Of a stretch of 64,000 nucleotides of DNA, positions 51,057 to 59,208 are shown piece by piece. The position numbers and the translations under genes are program-made. The DNA is from Opitutus sp. GAS368 (GTDB taxonomy: Bacteria; Verrucomicrobiota; Verrucomicrobiia; Opitutales; Opitutaceae), in the NCBI RefSeq assembly GCF_900104925.1, contig NZ_LT629735.1, positions 776,291 through 840,290 of the forward strand. Direction: 5' to 3'. The notes beneath the pieces are model-generated. The model made no database searches. It was not told the origin of the DNA and saw only the letters and a list, made by a program, of their open reading frames with translations. Position 1 is the first letter of the stretch. Each line of letters begins with the position of its first letter.

Positions 51057-51132
51057 TTAACCACGGATTTCACGGATTGAAACCGATATATCTGATTCAT
51101 CCGAAAGTATCCGTGCAATCCGTGGTAAAAAA
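51057..51132. repeat. ACCACGGATTTCACGGATT inverted repeat
   Basis: TTAACCACGGATTTCACGGA ... TCCGTGCAATCCGTGGTAAA between the ALDH7 and lysine-dehydrogenase-like genes; an imperfect palindrome also represented in part at 46105-46125 and 41448-41465. Confidence 0.75.
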
Positions 51133-51142
51133 GAATGGGCAC

Positions 51143-52219
51143 TTACTTGCCATACACGCGGCCGCCCCACCGGGTGGAGAGGAAGCTCTCGAGCGAGACG
51201 GATTCCTGCCGCACGAAGCCCGGGCCGAGCTTCTTCTTCGAGAACAGTTCGAGCACGCCCACGATGCCGGCGGCGGTGGTGAGCTGGATGGCGTTGAGCT
51301 TCCGGCCGTGGATCGTGTCGCCGTGCATTTTCTTGATGAAGCTGCGCTGCTTCAGGCCGCCGCCGGCCTCGTTGCCGACGACGCTGACATAGAACACCAC
51401 GACGTCGGACTCGGTGAGCGGCACCTCCTGGTCGAAGATCTGCGTGACCAGCTCCTGGCGCGGCGCGAGGTTCAGGTCCTGCAGGAGGAACTTCATCAGG
51501 TCGCGGTGACCCGGGTAGCGCATGGTCTTGTAGTTCAGGTCGCCCACCTTGCCGGCGAAGGTCTGGCACATCGTCGCGACGCCGCCCGAGGTGTTGAAGG
51601 CCTCGTATTCGGTGCCGTCGATCGTGATGCGCTCCACGCCGTCGAGCGGCATGGTCGTCACGAGCTTGCCCCCGTGCAGCGCCTCGCCGACCTGGCAGTA
51701 TTCGTTGATGAGCCCCGCCGTGCTCCAGCTGAGGTAATACTTCATCTGGTTGCTGGCATTGAGCGGCAGCGCGCCGACGCGCATCTCGCAGTTGCGGACG
51801 AACTGCAGCGATGACGCGAGCGAGCCGCCCACGATGTTGATGGCGCCCGGTGCGAGCCCGCACTGCGGCATGAACGTGGCCTTGGGCGCCTTCTTCGCGA
51901 GCTTCTGGATGAAGGCCGTCGTCTCCACGTCCTCGGTCAGGTCGAAGTAACTGACGCCCGCCTTGGCGCAGGCGCTGGCGATGGCCTTGTTCAGGAAATA
52001 GGGCGCGGCGCTGACGATCGCATCCACGCCCTGGACGAAGGCCGCGAGCGACGCGGTCTCCTTGACGTCGACCTGGACAAACCTGGATTTCTTCAGGCCG
52101 GTGAGGTCGATGTTCGCGCGGGCGTCCGCGAGCGCGACGCCGGTGCAGAACTTGCAGGACTCGAGGAGGGTGGCGATGGTGCCGCCGACTTTGCCGGCAC
52201 CGACAATTCCGATTTTCAT
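51143..52219 (-). CDS. Saccharopine dehydrogenase / lysine 6-dehydrogenase-like protein
   Basis: 358 residues. MKIGIVGAGKVGGTIATLL is the NAD(P)-binding start, followed by DAIVSAAPYFLNKAIASACAKAGVSYFDLTED (about 85-116), the PF03435 signature, and MPQCGLAPGAINIVGGSLA. The size is closer to L-lysine 6-dehydrogenase or single-domain saccharopine reductase than to the bifunctional enzyme. In this cluster the likely product is alpha-aminoadipate semialdehyde, handed to the ALDH7 enzyme. Which of the two reactions it performs is not decidable by eye. Confidence 0.85.
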   Translation of the reverse strand: MKIGIVGAGKVGGTIATLLESCKFCTGVALADARANIDLTGLKKSRFVQVDVKETASLAAFVQGVDAIVSAAPYFLNKAIASACAKAGVSYFDLTEDVETTAFIQKLAKKAPKATFMPQCGLAPGAINIVGGSLASSLQFVRNCEMRVGALPLNASNQMKYYLSWSTAGLINEYCQVGEALHGGKLVTTMPLDGVERITIDGTEYEAFNTSGGVATMCQTFAGKVGDLNYKTMRYPGHRDLMKFLLQDLNLAPRQELVTQIFDQEVPLTESDVVVFYVSVVGNEAGGGLKQRSFIKKMHGDTIHGRKLNAIQLTTAAGIVGVLELFSKKKLGPGFVRQESVSLESFLSTRWGGRVYGK

Positions 52220-52228
52220 GAGGAGGGA

Positions 52229-52316
52229 TTTGTCATCCTGAACGAAGTGAAGGATCCAGCGGCATGTTCGCCGGCGCCCATCGTGATGGATTCTTCGCTG
52301 CGCTCAGAATGACATG
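52229..52316. repeat. TCATCCTGAACGAAG palindrome
   Basis: TTTGTCATCCTGAACGAAGT ... CGCTGCGCTCAGAATGACAT, relative of 14925-15014 and 26532-26642. Confidence 0.85.
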
Positions 52317-52371
52317 CTGAAGTAAATGGGTTCGTCTTTTGTGGAGGGCCCGCGTCCCTGCGGACCGCGAC

Positions 52372-53763
52372 TTAATGGGCGGCGTGGGCTTCCTGGACCT
52401 TGCGCGGATCGACGGCGGCGATGATGGCGCTGACGGCCTTCTGGTTGAAGCCTTTGAAGCCGCCCTTGCGCTCGAGGTTCTCGAGGTGGCTGCCGATGGC
52501 GCCGTCCTTGATGAAACCGTCGGCCTGCGCGTTCGTGATCAGGCCCTTTTTCCGCAGCAGCTCGGCGCGCGCCGGGTTGACCGGCCAGCGCTCGCCCTCG
52601 GTGAAGGCCTGCTTGAGGAACGGGAAATCGGAGAAGGGCTTCATCGTGACGATGCCCTCCGCCGCGAGCTGCTCCTTGAGCAGCGGGTGGTTGAAGCGCG
52701 CCTCGAGGTGGTGCATGCCCGACTGCAGGAAGCTGTCGCCATGGAGGCCGCACCAGAGGCCGACCGTGCCGACCTTCGCCACCTCGGGCAGGCGTTTGGC
52801 TGCGTAGTCCTCGTCCACTTCGTCGGGCAGCAGGTCCACGTCGGCAAACACCACGATGCCGACCGCCGGCGTCTCCATCACCTGCGCGCCCCACCCGGCC
52901 TCGGCGCCGGCGTAGAAACGCTCGCGCTTCGACAGGCCGAGCTGCTCCATGAACCTCACCAGGCCGGGAAAATGACGGCGCGAGCAGCGGAAGGTGTGGT
53001 GATCGTGGTTGGCCCAGCCGAGGCCGAGCAGATCCTGCCGGCGCTTCTGCACGCGGCCGGCGCGGTTGCGCAGCTCCCAGAAGTAGCGTTCCTCGGCGAA
53101 ATAGAGTTCGCACGCCACGTCCGTGCCGACGAGGTCGAGGCACTGCTGCAACACCTCAAAGGCGTGTTTCTCGCCGTCGTCGTCGTTGGCGAAATCGCGT
53201 TTCCGCGTCCGCCACAGCTCGCGGACCCTGAGCACCGCGTCGGCAAAACCGGGGCGCGGCTCGCTGACGATGAACCCGCGGTAGCCGAGCCGCTCGACGG
53301 CCTGGAAAAGCGCGCCGTTCTCCTCGCTCACGGCGATGAGGCGATAGCGGGCGCAGGGCGCGCCGATCGGCGTGCCGGTCAGGCCGTGCCGCGCCATGAA
53401 GTCGGCCAGGAACTCCGGCCGGATCGCCAGCGAGAGCGGCGCGGCGGCCGGCGTGGCCTTCAGGCTCACGATGACCCGCGGCAGCATGGCGTGCGGGTGG
53501 GCCAGCACGGTGTGGAAGGTCGGCACATCCGTCACCTCGGTGACAAAACCCGCGGCGCGGAACGCCGCCTCGTGGTTCTGCGAGACGACAAAATGGTCGG
53601 TCCACTCGAAGAATTCGGTGCCGGTCTCGGCGTGCATGCGCGCCGCCAGCCGGGCCGCCGTGGCGTTTTTGGCCAGGAAGGCGTTGATATGGGTCGAGAG
53701 CAGCGCCTCGGCCTCGTAGGCGAGCGGCCAGTTGAAATTGTCGGGAGCGTTCAGGGCGGGCAT
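52372..53763 (-). CDS. hglS: 2-oxoadipate dioxygenase/decarboxylase (DUF1338, HglS/YdcJ-like)
   Basis: 463 residues from the ATG at 53763. DUF1338 features: FFEWTDHFVVSQNHEAAF (metal-ligand His about residue 57), GTPIGAPCARYRLIAVSEENGALFQAVERLGYRGFIVSEPRPGF, and WANHDHHTFRCSR with further His. This Fe(II) enzyme family converts 2-oxoadipate to D-2-hydroxyglutarate in the D-lysine/2-aminoadipate route. Its placement between a lysine-pathway pair and a D-2-hydroxyglutarate-dehydrogenase-like gene supports that role. The frame is open to 53814, but the first conserved residues follow the 53763 Met. Confidence 0.88.
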   Translation of the reverse strand: MPALNAPDNFNWPLAYEAEALLSTHINAFLAKNATAARLAARMHAETGTEFFEWTDHFVVSQNHEAAFRAAGFVTEVTDVPTFHTVLAHPHAMLPRVIVSLKATPAAAPLSLAIRPEFLADFMARHGLTGTPIGAPCARYRLIAVSEENGALFQAVERLGYRGFIVSEPRPGFADAVLRVRELWRTRKRDFANDDDGEKHAFEVLQQCLDLVGTDVACELYFAEERYFWELRNRAGRVQKRRQDLLGLGWANHDHHTFRCSRRHFPGLVRFMEQLGLSKRERFYAGAEAGWGAQVMETPAVGIVVFADVDLLPDEVDEDYAAKRLPEVAKVGTVGLWCGLHGDSFLQSGMHHLEARFNHPLLKEQLAAEGIVTMKPFSDFPFLKQAFTEGERWPVNPARAELLRKKGLITNAQADGFIKDGAIGSHLENLERKGGFKGFNQKAVSAIIAAVDPRKVQEAHAAH

Positions 53764-53862
53764 GGCGGGACGGGTTCGGCTTATGACATAAGCCCCGGCC
53801 CCCGCCCTGTCCAAGCCTGTTCTACTGGGCCGAAAGGAGTAGATTGGCGGGGATTCCCATCT

Positions 53863-53940
53863 GAAGGTGGAGCCCGGCCTCCGGACGGGCTTTCAGGACG
53901 CGCAAATCCTGAAACCTGCCCGGAGGTCAGGTTCCACCTT
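53863..53940. repeat. AGGTGGAGCCCGGCCTCCGG palindrome
   Basis: AGGTGGAGCCCGGCCTCCGG ... GGTCAGGTTCCACCT, divergent gap between the hglS-like and ydiJ-like genes; relative of the inner palindrome at 5776-5855. Confidence 0.8.
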
Positions 53941-53978
53941 GCCGACCGGTTGCGGCGGCTTCTACTGGATGACGCCGC

Positions 53979-56900
53979 ATGATCGCCGCTCCCATTTCCT
54001 CCGACCTGTCGTCCCTGGCCGCCCGCCTGACCGGCGAACTGCATTTCGACCGCACGATGCGGGCGCTCTATGCGACCGACGCCTCGGAATACCAGGAGAC
54101 GCCCGTCGCCGTCGCCCTGCCGAAGACCGAGGCCGACCTGCGCGAGCTCATCGCCTTCGCGAATCAGCACCACATCGGCCTCATCCCGCGTACCGCGGGC
54201 ACTTCCCTCGCCGGCCAGGTCGTCGGCGGCGGCCTCGTTGTCGACGTCGGCCGGCACCTGAACCGCATCGTGGCCACCGATGCCCAGGCGCGCCGCGTCC
54301 GCGTCCAGCCGGGTGTCGTCCGCAACGAGCTCAACCTCGCCCTCAAGCCGCTCGGCCTGTTCTTCACGCCCGAGACCTCCACCGCCAACCGCGCCATGAT
54401 CGGCGGCATGGTCGGCAACAACTCCTGCGGCGCCAACTCCATCGTCCACGGCACCACCCGCGAGCACCTTGTCTCCACCCGCGGCTTCCTGAGCGACGGC
54501 TCGGAGGTCACCTTCGGCCCGCTCACCGCGGCGGAGTTCGCCGCCAAGTGCGCCGGGCCCGCCACCCTCGAGACCAAGATCTACCGCACCGTCCGCGACC
54601 TGCTCGGCGACGCGAAAAACCGGCAGCTGATCCGCGACCACTACCCGAAGCCGACCGTCACCCGCCGCAACACCGGCTACGCGCTCGACCGGCTGATGGA
54701 GTGCAACGTCTTCGACCCGGCCTCGGCCAAGCCCTTCAATCTCTGCCAGCTGCTCGCCGGCTCCGAGGGCACGCTCTTCCTCGGCGTCGAGTTCGAGCTC
54801 AACGTCGAGCCGCTGCCGCCGGCGGGTGCGCTGATGTGCGCCCATTTCCAGACCATCCAGGATTCGCTGCACGCCACGCTCATCGCGATGCGCCACCGGC
54901 CGTTCGGCTGCGAGCTGATCGACCGCCACATCCTCGAGTGCACCAAGTCCAACCTCGAGCAGGCGAAGAACCGCTTCTTCGTCCAGGGCGACCCCGGCGC
55001 CGTGCTCGTGGTCGAGGTCCGCCTCGAAAAGCGCGAGGCCATCGAGCAGGTCATGGCCACGCTCGAGGGCGAGCTGCGCGCCGCCGGCTTGGGTTACGCC
55101 TTCCCCGTGCTCTGGGGCGACGACGCCAACAAGGTCTGGGATCTGCGCCGCGCCGGCCAGGGCCTCATGATGAACGTCCCGGGCGACGCCAAGCCACGCG
55201 AGGTCGTCGAGGACACGGCGGTCGCCGTCGAGGACCTGCCGGCCTACATCGCCGAGTTCGACCAATTGATGCGCGAGAAATACGGCATCAGCTCCGTCTA
55301 TTACGCCCACGCCGGTGCCGGCGAGCTGCACACCCGCCCGCTCTTCGACCTCAAGACGCCCGAGGGCATGAAGTTCTTCCGCGGCATCGCGACCGATGTC
55401 GCGCATCTCGTGAAGAAATACCGCGGCTCGCTCTCCGGCGAGCACGGCGACGGCCGCCTGCGCGGCGAGTTCATCCCGTTCATGGTTGGACCCGAGTGCT
55501 ACGCGATGATGCGCCGCGTGAAAGAGACCTTCGACCCGCGCGGCCTGTTCAATCCCGGCAAGATCATCGACACGCCGCCGATGGACACCTCGCTGCGCCA
55601 CGTCCCCGACCACCCGACGCCGGAATACAAGACCGTCTTCAACTTCAGCGCCACGCAGGGTGTGCTCCGCGCCGCCGAGAAATGCAACGGTGTCGGCGAG
55701 TGCCGCAAAACCCACCTGATGGGTGGCACGATGTGCCCGAGCTTCATGGCGACACGCAACGAGCAGGACACGACCCGCGCCCGCGCCAACATGCTGCGCC
55801 ACGTCCTGACCGAGGCCCGCGAGGGCATGAACGCCTGGGACAGCGAGCAGGTGAAGGACGTCATGGACCTCTGCCTCTCCTGCAAGGGCTGCAAGTCCGA
55901 GTGCCCGTCCAACGTCGACGTCGCCCGCCTCAAGGCCGAGTGGCAGCAGCACTATTACGACGCCAACGGCGTGCCGCTCCGCTCGCGGCTGGTCGCCGGC
56001 TTCACGCCGTCCATGCGGCTGGCCTCGCTCTTTCCCGCGCTCTACAACTGGGCCGTCACCGCGCCCGACGTCTCGCGCTGGATCAAGCGCTTCGCCGGCT
56101 TCTCTCTGAAGCGCAGCCTGCCGGAGCTGCACGCCACCACGCTCGCCAAATGGCACGCCCAACACGCGAATAAGACCGGTCTCGGCGGTATTCCCGTAGG
56201 GTCGTCGCTTGCGACGACCTCGCCGGCCAACCAGGTCGCCGCAAGCGGCGACCCTACACCCAATCCTTTTCCCCACGGCAGGGTCTTCCTCTTCTGCGAC
56301 GAGTTCACGAACTACAACGACACGCCCATGGGCATCAAGGCCGTGCAGTTGCTGAACAAGCTTGGCTACGAGGTCGTCATCCCGGCGCATGTCGAGAGCG
56401 GCCGCGCGCATTTCTCGAAGGGTCTGGTGCGCGACGCGCAGAAGTTCGCCATCCGCAACGTCGAGCTGCTCAAGGATGTCGTCAGCGCGCAAACGCCACT
56501 CATCGGCCTCGAGCCGTCGTGCATCCTGGGTTTCCGCGACGAGTATCCCGACCTCATGCCGGACCATCTGCTCGATGCGGCGAAGACGCTCGCGAAGAAC
56601 GCGCTGCTCATCGACGAGTTCATCGCCCGGGAGGCCGACGCCGGCCGCATCAGCCGCCTCGCCTTCAAACCGCAGATCCGCGCCATCAAGCTGCACGGCC
56701 ACTGTCACCAGAAGGCGCTGTCGTCGCTGGTGCCGACGGTGAAGATGCTCGAGCTGCCCGCCGGCCACAAGGTGACGCTCATCCCCTCGGGTTGCTGCGG
56801 CATGGCCGGCTCGTTCGGCTACGAGGCGGAACATTTCGCCCTCTCCCAGCAGATCGGCGAATTGGTGCTCTTCCCCGCCGTGCGCAGCGCGCCGGAGGAC

Positions 56901-57005
56901 ACCCTCGTCGCCGCGCCGGGCACCAGCTGCCGCCACCAGATCAAGGACGCCACCGGCCGCACCGCGCTGCACCCGGTTGAGATCCTGCACGCGGCGCTGG
57001 CGTAG
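53979..57005 (+). CDS. FAD/Fe-S D-2-hydroxyglutarate dehydrogenase (YdiJ-like)
   Basis: 1008 residues. FAD-binding type-4 domain: LIPRTAGTSLAGQVVGGGLVVDVGRHLNRI, MIGGMVGNNSCGANS, and LLAGSEGTLFLGVEFEL. Oxidase C-terminal region: HAGAGELHTRPLFDLK, SGEHGDGRLRGEFIP. Fe-S part: CNGVGECRK...TMCPSF and CLSCKGCKSECPSNVDV, then a Cys-rich CCG-type domain (IPSGCCGMAGSFGYE). This layout and length are those of YdiJ, shown to oxidise D-2-hydroxyglutarate. In this context it would return the hglS product to 2-oxoglutarate. A GTAGGGTCG palindrome is inserted in frame (56196-56257). Confidence 0.92.
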   Translation: MIAAPISSDLSSLAARLTGELHFDRTMRALYATDASEYQETPVAVALPKTEADLRELIAFANQHHIGLIPRTAGTSLAGQVVGGGLVVDVGRHLNRIVATDAQARRVRVQPGVVRNELNLALKPLGLFFTPETSTANRAMIGGMVGNNSCGANSIVHGTTREHLVSTRGFLSDGSEVTFGPLTAAEFAAKCAGPATLETKIYRTVRDLLGDAKNRQLIRDHYPKPTVTRRNTGYALDRLMECNVFDPASAKPFNLCQLLAGSEGTLFLGVEFELNVEPLPPAGALMCAHFQTIQDSLHATLIAMRHRPFGCELIDRHILECTKSNLEQAKNRFFVQGDPGAVLVVEVRLEKREAIEQVMATLEGELRAAGLGYAFPVLWGDDANKVWDLRRAGQGLMMNVPGDAKPREVVEDTAVAVEDLPAYIAEFDQLMREKYGISSVYYAHAGAGELHTRPLFDLKTPEGMKFFRGIATDVAHLVKKYRGSLSGEHGDGRLRGEFIPFMVGPECYAMMRRVKETFDPRGLFNPGKIIDTPPMDTSLRHVPDHPTPEYKTVFNFSATQGVLRAAEKCNGVGECRKTHLMGGTMCPSFMATRNEQDTTRARANMLRHVLTEAREGMNAWDSEQVKDVMDLCLSCKGCKSECPSNVDVARLKAEWQQHYYDANGVPLRSRLVAGFTPSMRLASLFPALYNWAVTAPDVSRWIKRFAGFSLKRSLPELHATTLAKWHAQHANKTGLGGIPVGSSLATTSPANQVAASGDPTPNPFPHGRVFLFCDEFTNYNDTPMGIKAVQLLNKLGYEVVIPAHVESGRAHFSKGLVRDAQKFAIRNVELLKDVVSAQTPLIGLEPSCILGFRDEYPDLMPDHLLDAAKTLAKNALLIDEFIAREADAGRISRLAFKPQIRAIKLHGHCHQKALSSLVPTVKMLELPAGHKVTLIPSGCCGMAGSFGYEAEHFALSQQIGELVLFPAVRSAPEDTLVAAPGTSCRHQIKDATGRTALHPVEILHAALA
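56196..56257. repeat. GTAGGGTCG palindrome inside the ydiJ-like gene
   Basis: GTAGGGTCGTCGCTTGCGAC ... GCAAGCGGCGACCCTAC, 62 bases with 9-bp perfect ends, clearly the same element as 49420-49477. It encodes a low-complexity stretch (VGSSLATTSPANQVAASGDP) between the Fe-S section and the VFLFCDEFTNYND section. A half copy (GTAGGGTCGGCGC) begins at 57002 and provides the TAG stop codon of the same gene. Confidence 0.93.
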
Positions 57006-57134
57006 GGTCGGCGCTCGCCGCCTGACCGCGGCCGGGCGACCCGCGGCCGCCCTGCACGACCCGGGCATGACAGTGAAAAGCCGGGTTCCTTTCCGGCCGG
57101 TTTTCTGTCTTTTTGGGATCAACCGACCATCCCC

Positions 57135-58406
57135 ATGACCACCGACTACGCCGCCCGCCGCGCCCGCATTGCCCCGCACCTCGGCCTGACCGACGAGATC
57201 CTGCTCGTCGGCGCCGGCACACCGATCCCGAAGCCCGAGATCAGCGATGCCCTGCTGCCCTTCATCGCCCACCAGGAATACTATTACCTGACGGGCCACG
57301 CCGAGGCCACGGGGGGTATCATTGCCTATGACCCGAAATCGGGTTGGACCTCCTTCGTGCCCGAAGTCACCGAGATGGACCGCGTGTGGGAAGGCAAGGA
57401 GCAGCTGCCCGGTGAACTGCTCGGCAAATTCCCCGCGTGGCTCGCCGCGCGCAAGGGCCGCAAGGTCGTCGGGCTCGGCGCGCCCGTGGCCGGCGTGATG
57501 CCTGACGAGAAGCGCACCGCCGCGGTCCGCGAGGCCTACAAGCACGCCCGCCGGCCGAAGGAGCCGGTCGAGATCGACCTGATGAAACGCTGCGCGGCGG
57601 CGGCGGCGGCCGGCTACGCGAAAATCCAGCCGCTGCTCAAACCCGGCGTCAGCGAACGCACGTTGCAGATCGAGCTCGAGGCCGAGTTCTTCCGCCACGG
57701 GGCGCAGACCACGGGCTACGATTCCATCGTGGGCGTCGGCGCGCAGAGTGCCGTCTTCCACGGCTCGCCCTCGCCCGACCGCAAAGCGAAGGACGGCGAC
57801 TTCATCCTGATCGACGCCGGCCCGCAGACCGACCGCTATGTGATCGATGTCACCCGCACCTACGTGGCGGGCAAGCCGTCGGCCTTCCAACGCGACTTCG
57901 CGCAGGCCGTGCTCGGGGCGCAGGTCCGCGCCTGCGAGCGCTGTCGGCCCGGCGCGGAATGGAAGGATCTCCACCTCGCCACCGCAGTCGACATGCTGGG
58001 CAGCCTCGTCGCGATGGGGGTGATGAAGGGCAACCCGGCCTCGCTCGTCGAACAGGAAGCGCACACGCTGTTCTTCCCGCACGGCCTCGGCCACATGCTC
58101 GGCCTCGGCGTGCGCGATGCCGGCGGTCTCGAGCCCGGCCGCACCAAGGACCCGCGCCCCAGCCTCCGCACCCTGCGCATGGACCTCATCCTGCGACCTG
58201 GCTACATCGTCACCGTCGAGCCCGGCCTGTATTTCATCCCCGCCATCCTCAACGACCCGGCCCGCCGTGCCAAATACCGCGACGCCGTCAACTGGCCGCT
58301 GGCGGAGCAGATGCTCGGCCTCGGCGGCGTCCGCTTCGAGGACAACATCCTCGTGACCGACGGCGCGCCCGTGAACCTGACGGCCGCGATCCCAAAGGGC
58401 ATCTGA
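57135..58406 (+). CDS. pepP: Xaa-Pro aminopeptidase (aminopeptidase P, M24B)
   Basis: 423 residues. Metal-binding pita-bread fold residues: DFILIDAGPQTDRYVIDVTRTY (two Asp), HTLFFPHGLGHMLGLGVRDAGG (His), GYIVTVEPGLYFIP (Glu) and GVRFEDNILVTDG (Glu). N-terminal domain of the aminopeptidase P type (about residues 5-140). Removes an N-terminal residue before proline; cytoplasmic. The start follows the ydiJ-like gene by 129 bases that hold only the half palindrome. Confidence 0.94.
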   Translation: MTTDYAARRARIAPHLGLTDEILLVGAGTPIPKPEISDALLPFIAHQEYYYLTGHAEATGGIIAYDPKSGWTSFVPEVTEMDRVWEGKEQLPGELLGKFPAWLAARKGRKVVGLGAPVAGVMPDEKRTAAVREAYKHARRPKEPVEIDLMKRCAAAAAAGYAKIQPLLKPGVSERTLQIELEAEFFRHGAQTTGYDSIVGVGAQSAVFHGSPSPDRKAKDGDFILIDAGPQTDRYVIDVTRTYVAGKPSAFQRDFAQAVLGAQVRACERCRPGAEWKDLHLATAVDMLGSLVAMGVMKGNPASLVEQEAHTLFFPHGLGHMLGLGVRDAGGLEPGRTKDPRPSLRTLRMDLILRPGYIVTVEPGLYFIPAILNDPARRAKYRDAVNWPLAEQMLGLGGVRFEDNILVTDGAPVNLTAAIPKGI

Positions 58407-58410
58407 TGCC

Positions 58411-59097
58411 TCAGGCCGCGGGCCGCTTGGACACGAAGAGCCGGGGGAAGAACACCGCGGTGAACAGGCCGAGCACCAGGAGCGCCATCACCACGACGAG
58501 TCCGGCCGCCGCCAGCAGCGGCCAGCCCGCCGCGGCCAGCAGGAAGCCGCCGAACAGCCGCGAGTCCTCCGCGTAGCGCGCACGCAGGTCGACGCCCTCG
58601 CGCTCCACGTAGTTGGCCGCGTCGTCCACCGCGTCCATGTAGCGGTCATAGGCCGGGCGCAGCACCTCGACGTTGTATTGGTTGGCCTCGGCGATCTTCC
58701 CGGCGCGGGCCAGGGCCAGGAACCGGTCCGCCTTGTCGTCATATTCGCGGCCGAAACGGGCCATGGTGGCCACGTGCCGGCTGTCCTTGAGCGACTCCAT
58801 GGCGCTGATCTCGAACGCGTGCGCCTTGGCGCTGTCGCTGGCGTCTTTCATCTGGTTCAGCAGCGAGGCCCAGGCGGGCTCGTTCTGGGGGTCGGAAATG
58901 CGCCGGGCCAGCCGCTGCACGCCGCTCAGCTCGCGCGTCAGGGTGCGGAGATTGTTGATCAGCGGCACGCTGCGGTCGAGGAGCGCGGCATAGCGCTGCT
59001 CCATGGAGCGGAGGAAAAGCAGGCTGAGCACGCCCACCAGCAGGTTGGAGGCGAGCAGGGCCAGGATGAGGACGAAACGGAGCCGGCCGAATTGCAT
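58411..59097 (-). CDS. Four-helix-bundle sensor-like membrane protein
   Basis: 228 residues from the ATG at 59097 (an ATG at 59136 would add 13). First membrane helix LRFVLILALLASNLLVGVLSLLFL, a helical extracytoplasmic domain (about 30-180) with the pattern of 4HB_MCP sensor domains (INNLRTLTRELSGVQRLARRI), and a second membrane helix AAGLVVVMALLVLGLFTAVFF, then a short tail. No HAMP, kinase or methyl-accepting domain follows, so signalling output is unclear. It is convergent with pepP. Confidence 0.72.
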   Translation of the reverse strand: MQFGRLRFVLILALLASNLLVGVLSLLFLRSMEQRYAALLDRSVPLINNLRTLTRELSGVQRLARRISDPQNEPAWASLLNQMKDASDSAKAHAFEISAMESLKDSRHVATMARFGREYDDKADRFLALARAGKIAEANQYNVEVLRPAYDRYMDAVDDAANYVEREGVDLRARYAEDSRLFGGFLLAAAGWPLLAAAGLVVVMALLVLGLFTAVFFPRLFVSKRPAA

Positions 59098-59208
59098 GGG
59101 GCGGGTGGCGCGGCCCTTGCCTACAGCTTCGGGCATGCCGGTAAAAGAACGAAATGCCGCCGCGCGAAAACACCTCGCCGCTGGCATTGCCGGTGCTAAA
59201 ACACGGCC

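Noticed and set aside
53781-58094. Minus-strand frame of over 1,400 codons
   Set aside because: Antisense of the ydiJ-like and pepP genes, whose catalytic motifs are all on the plus strand.
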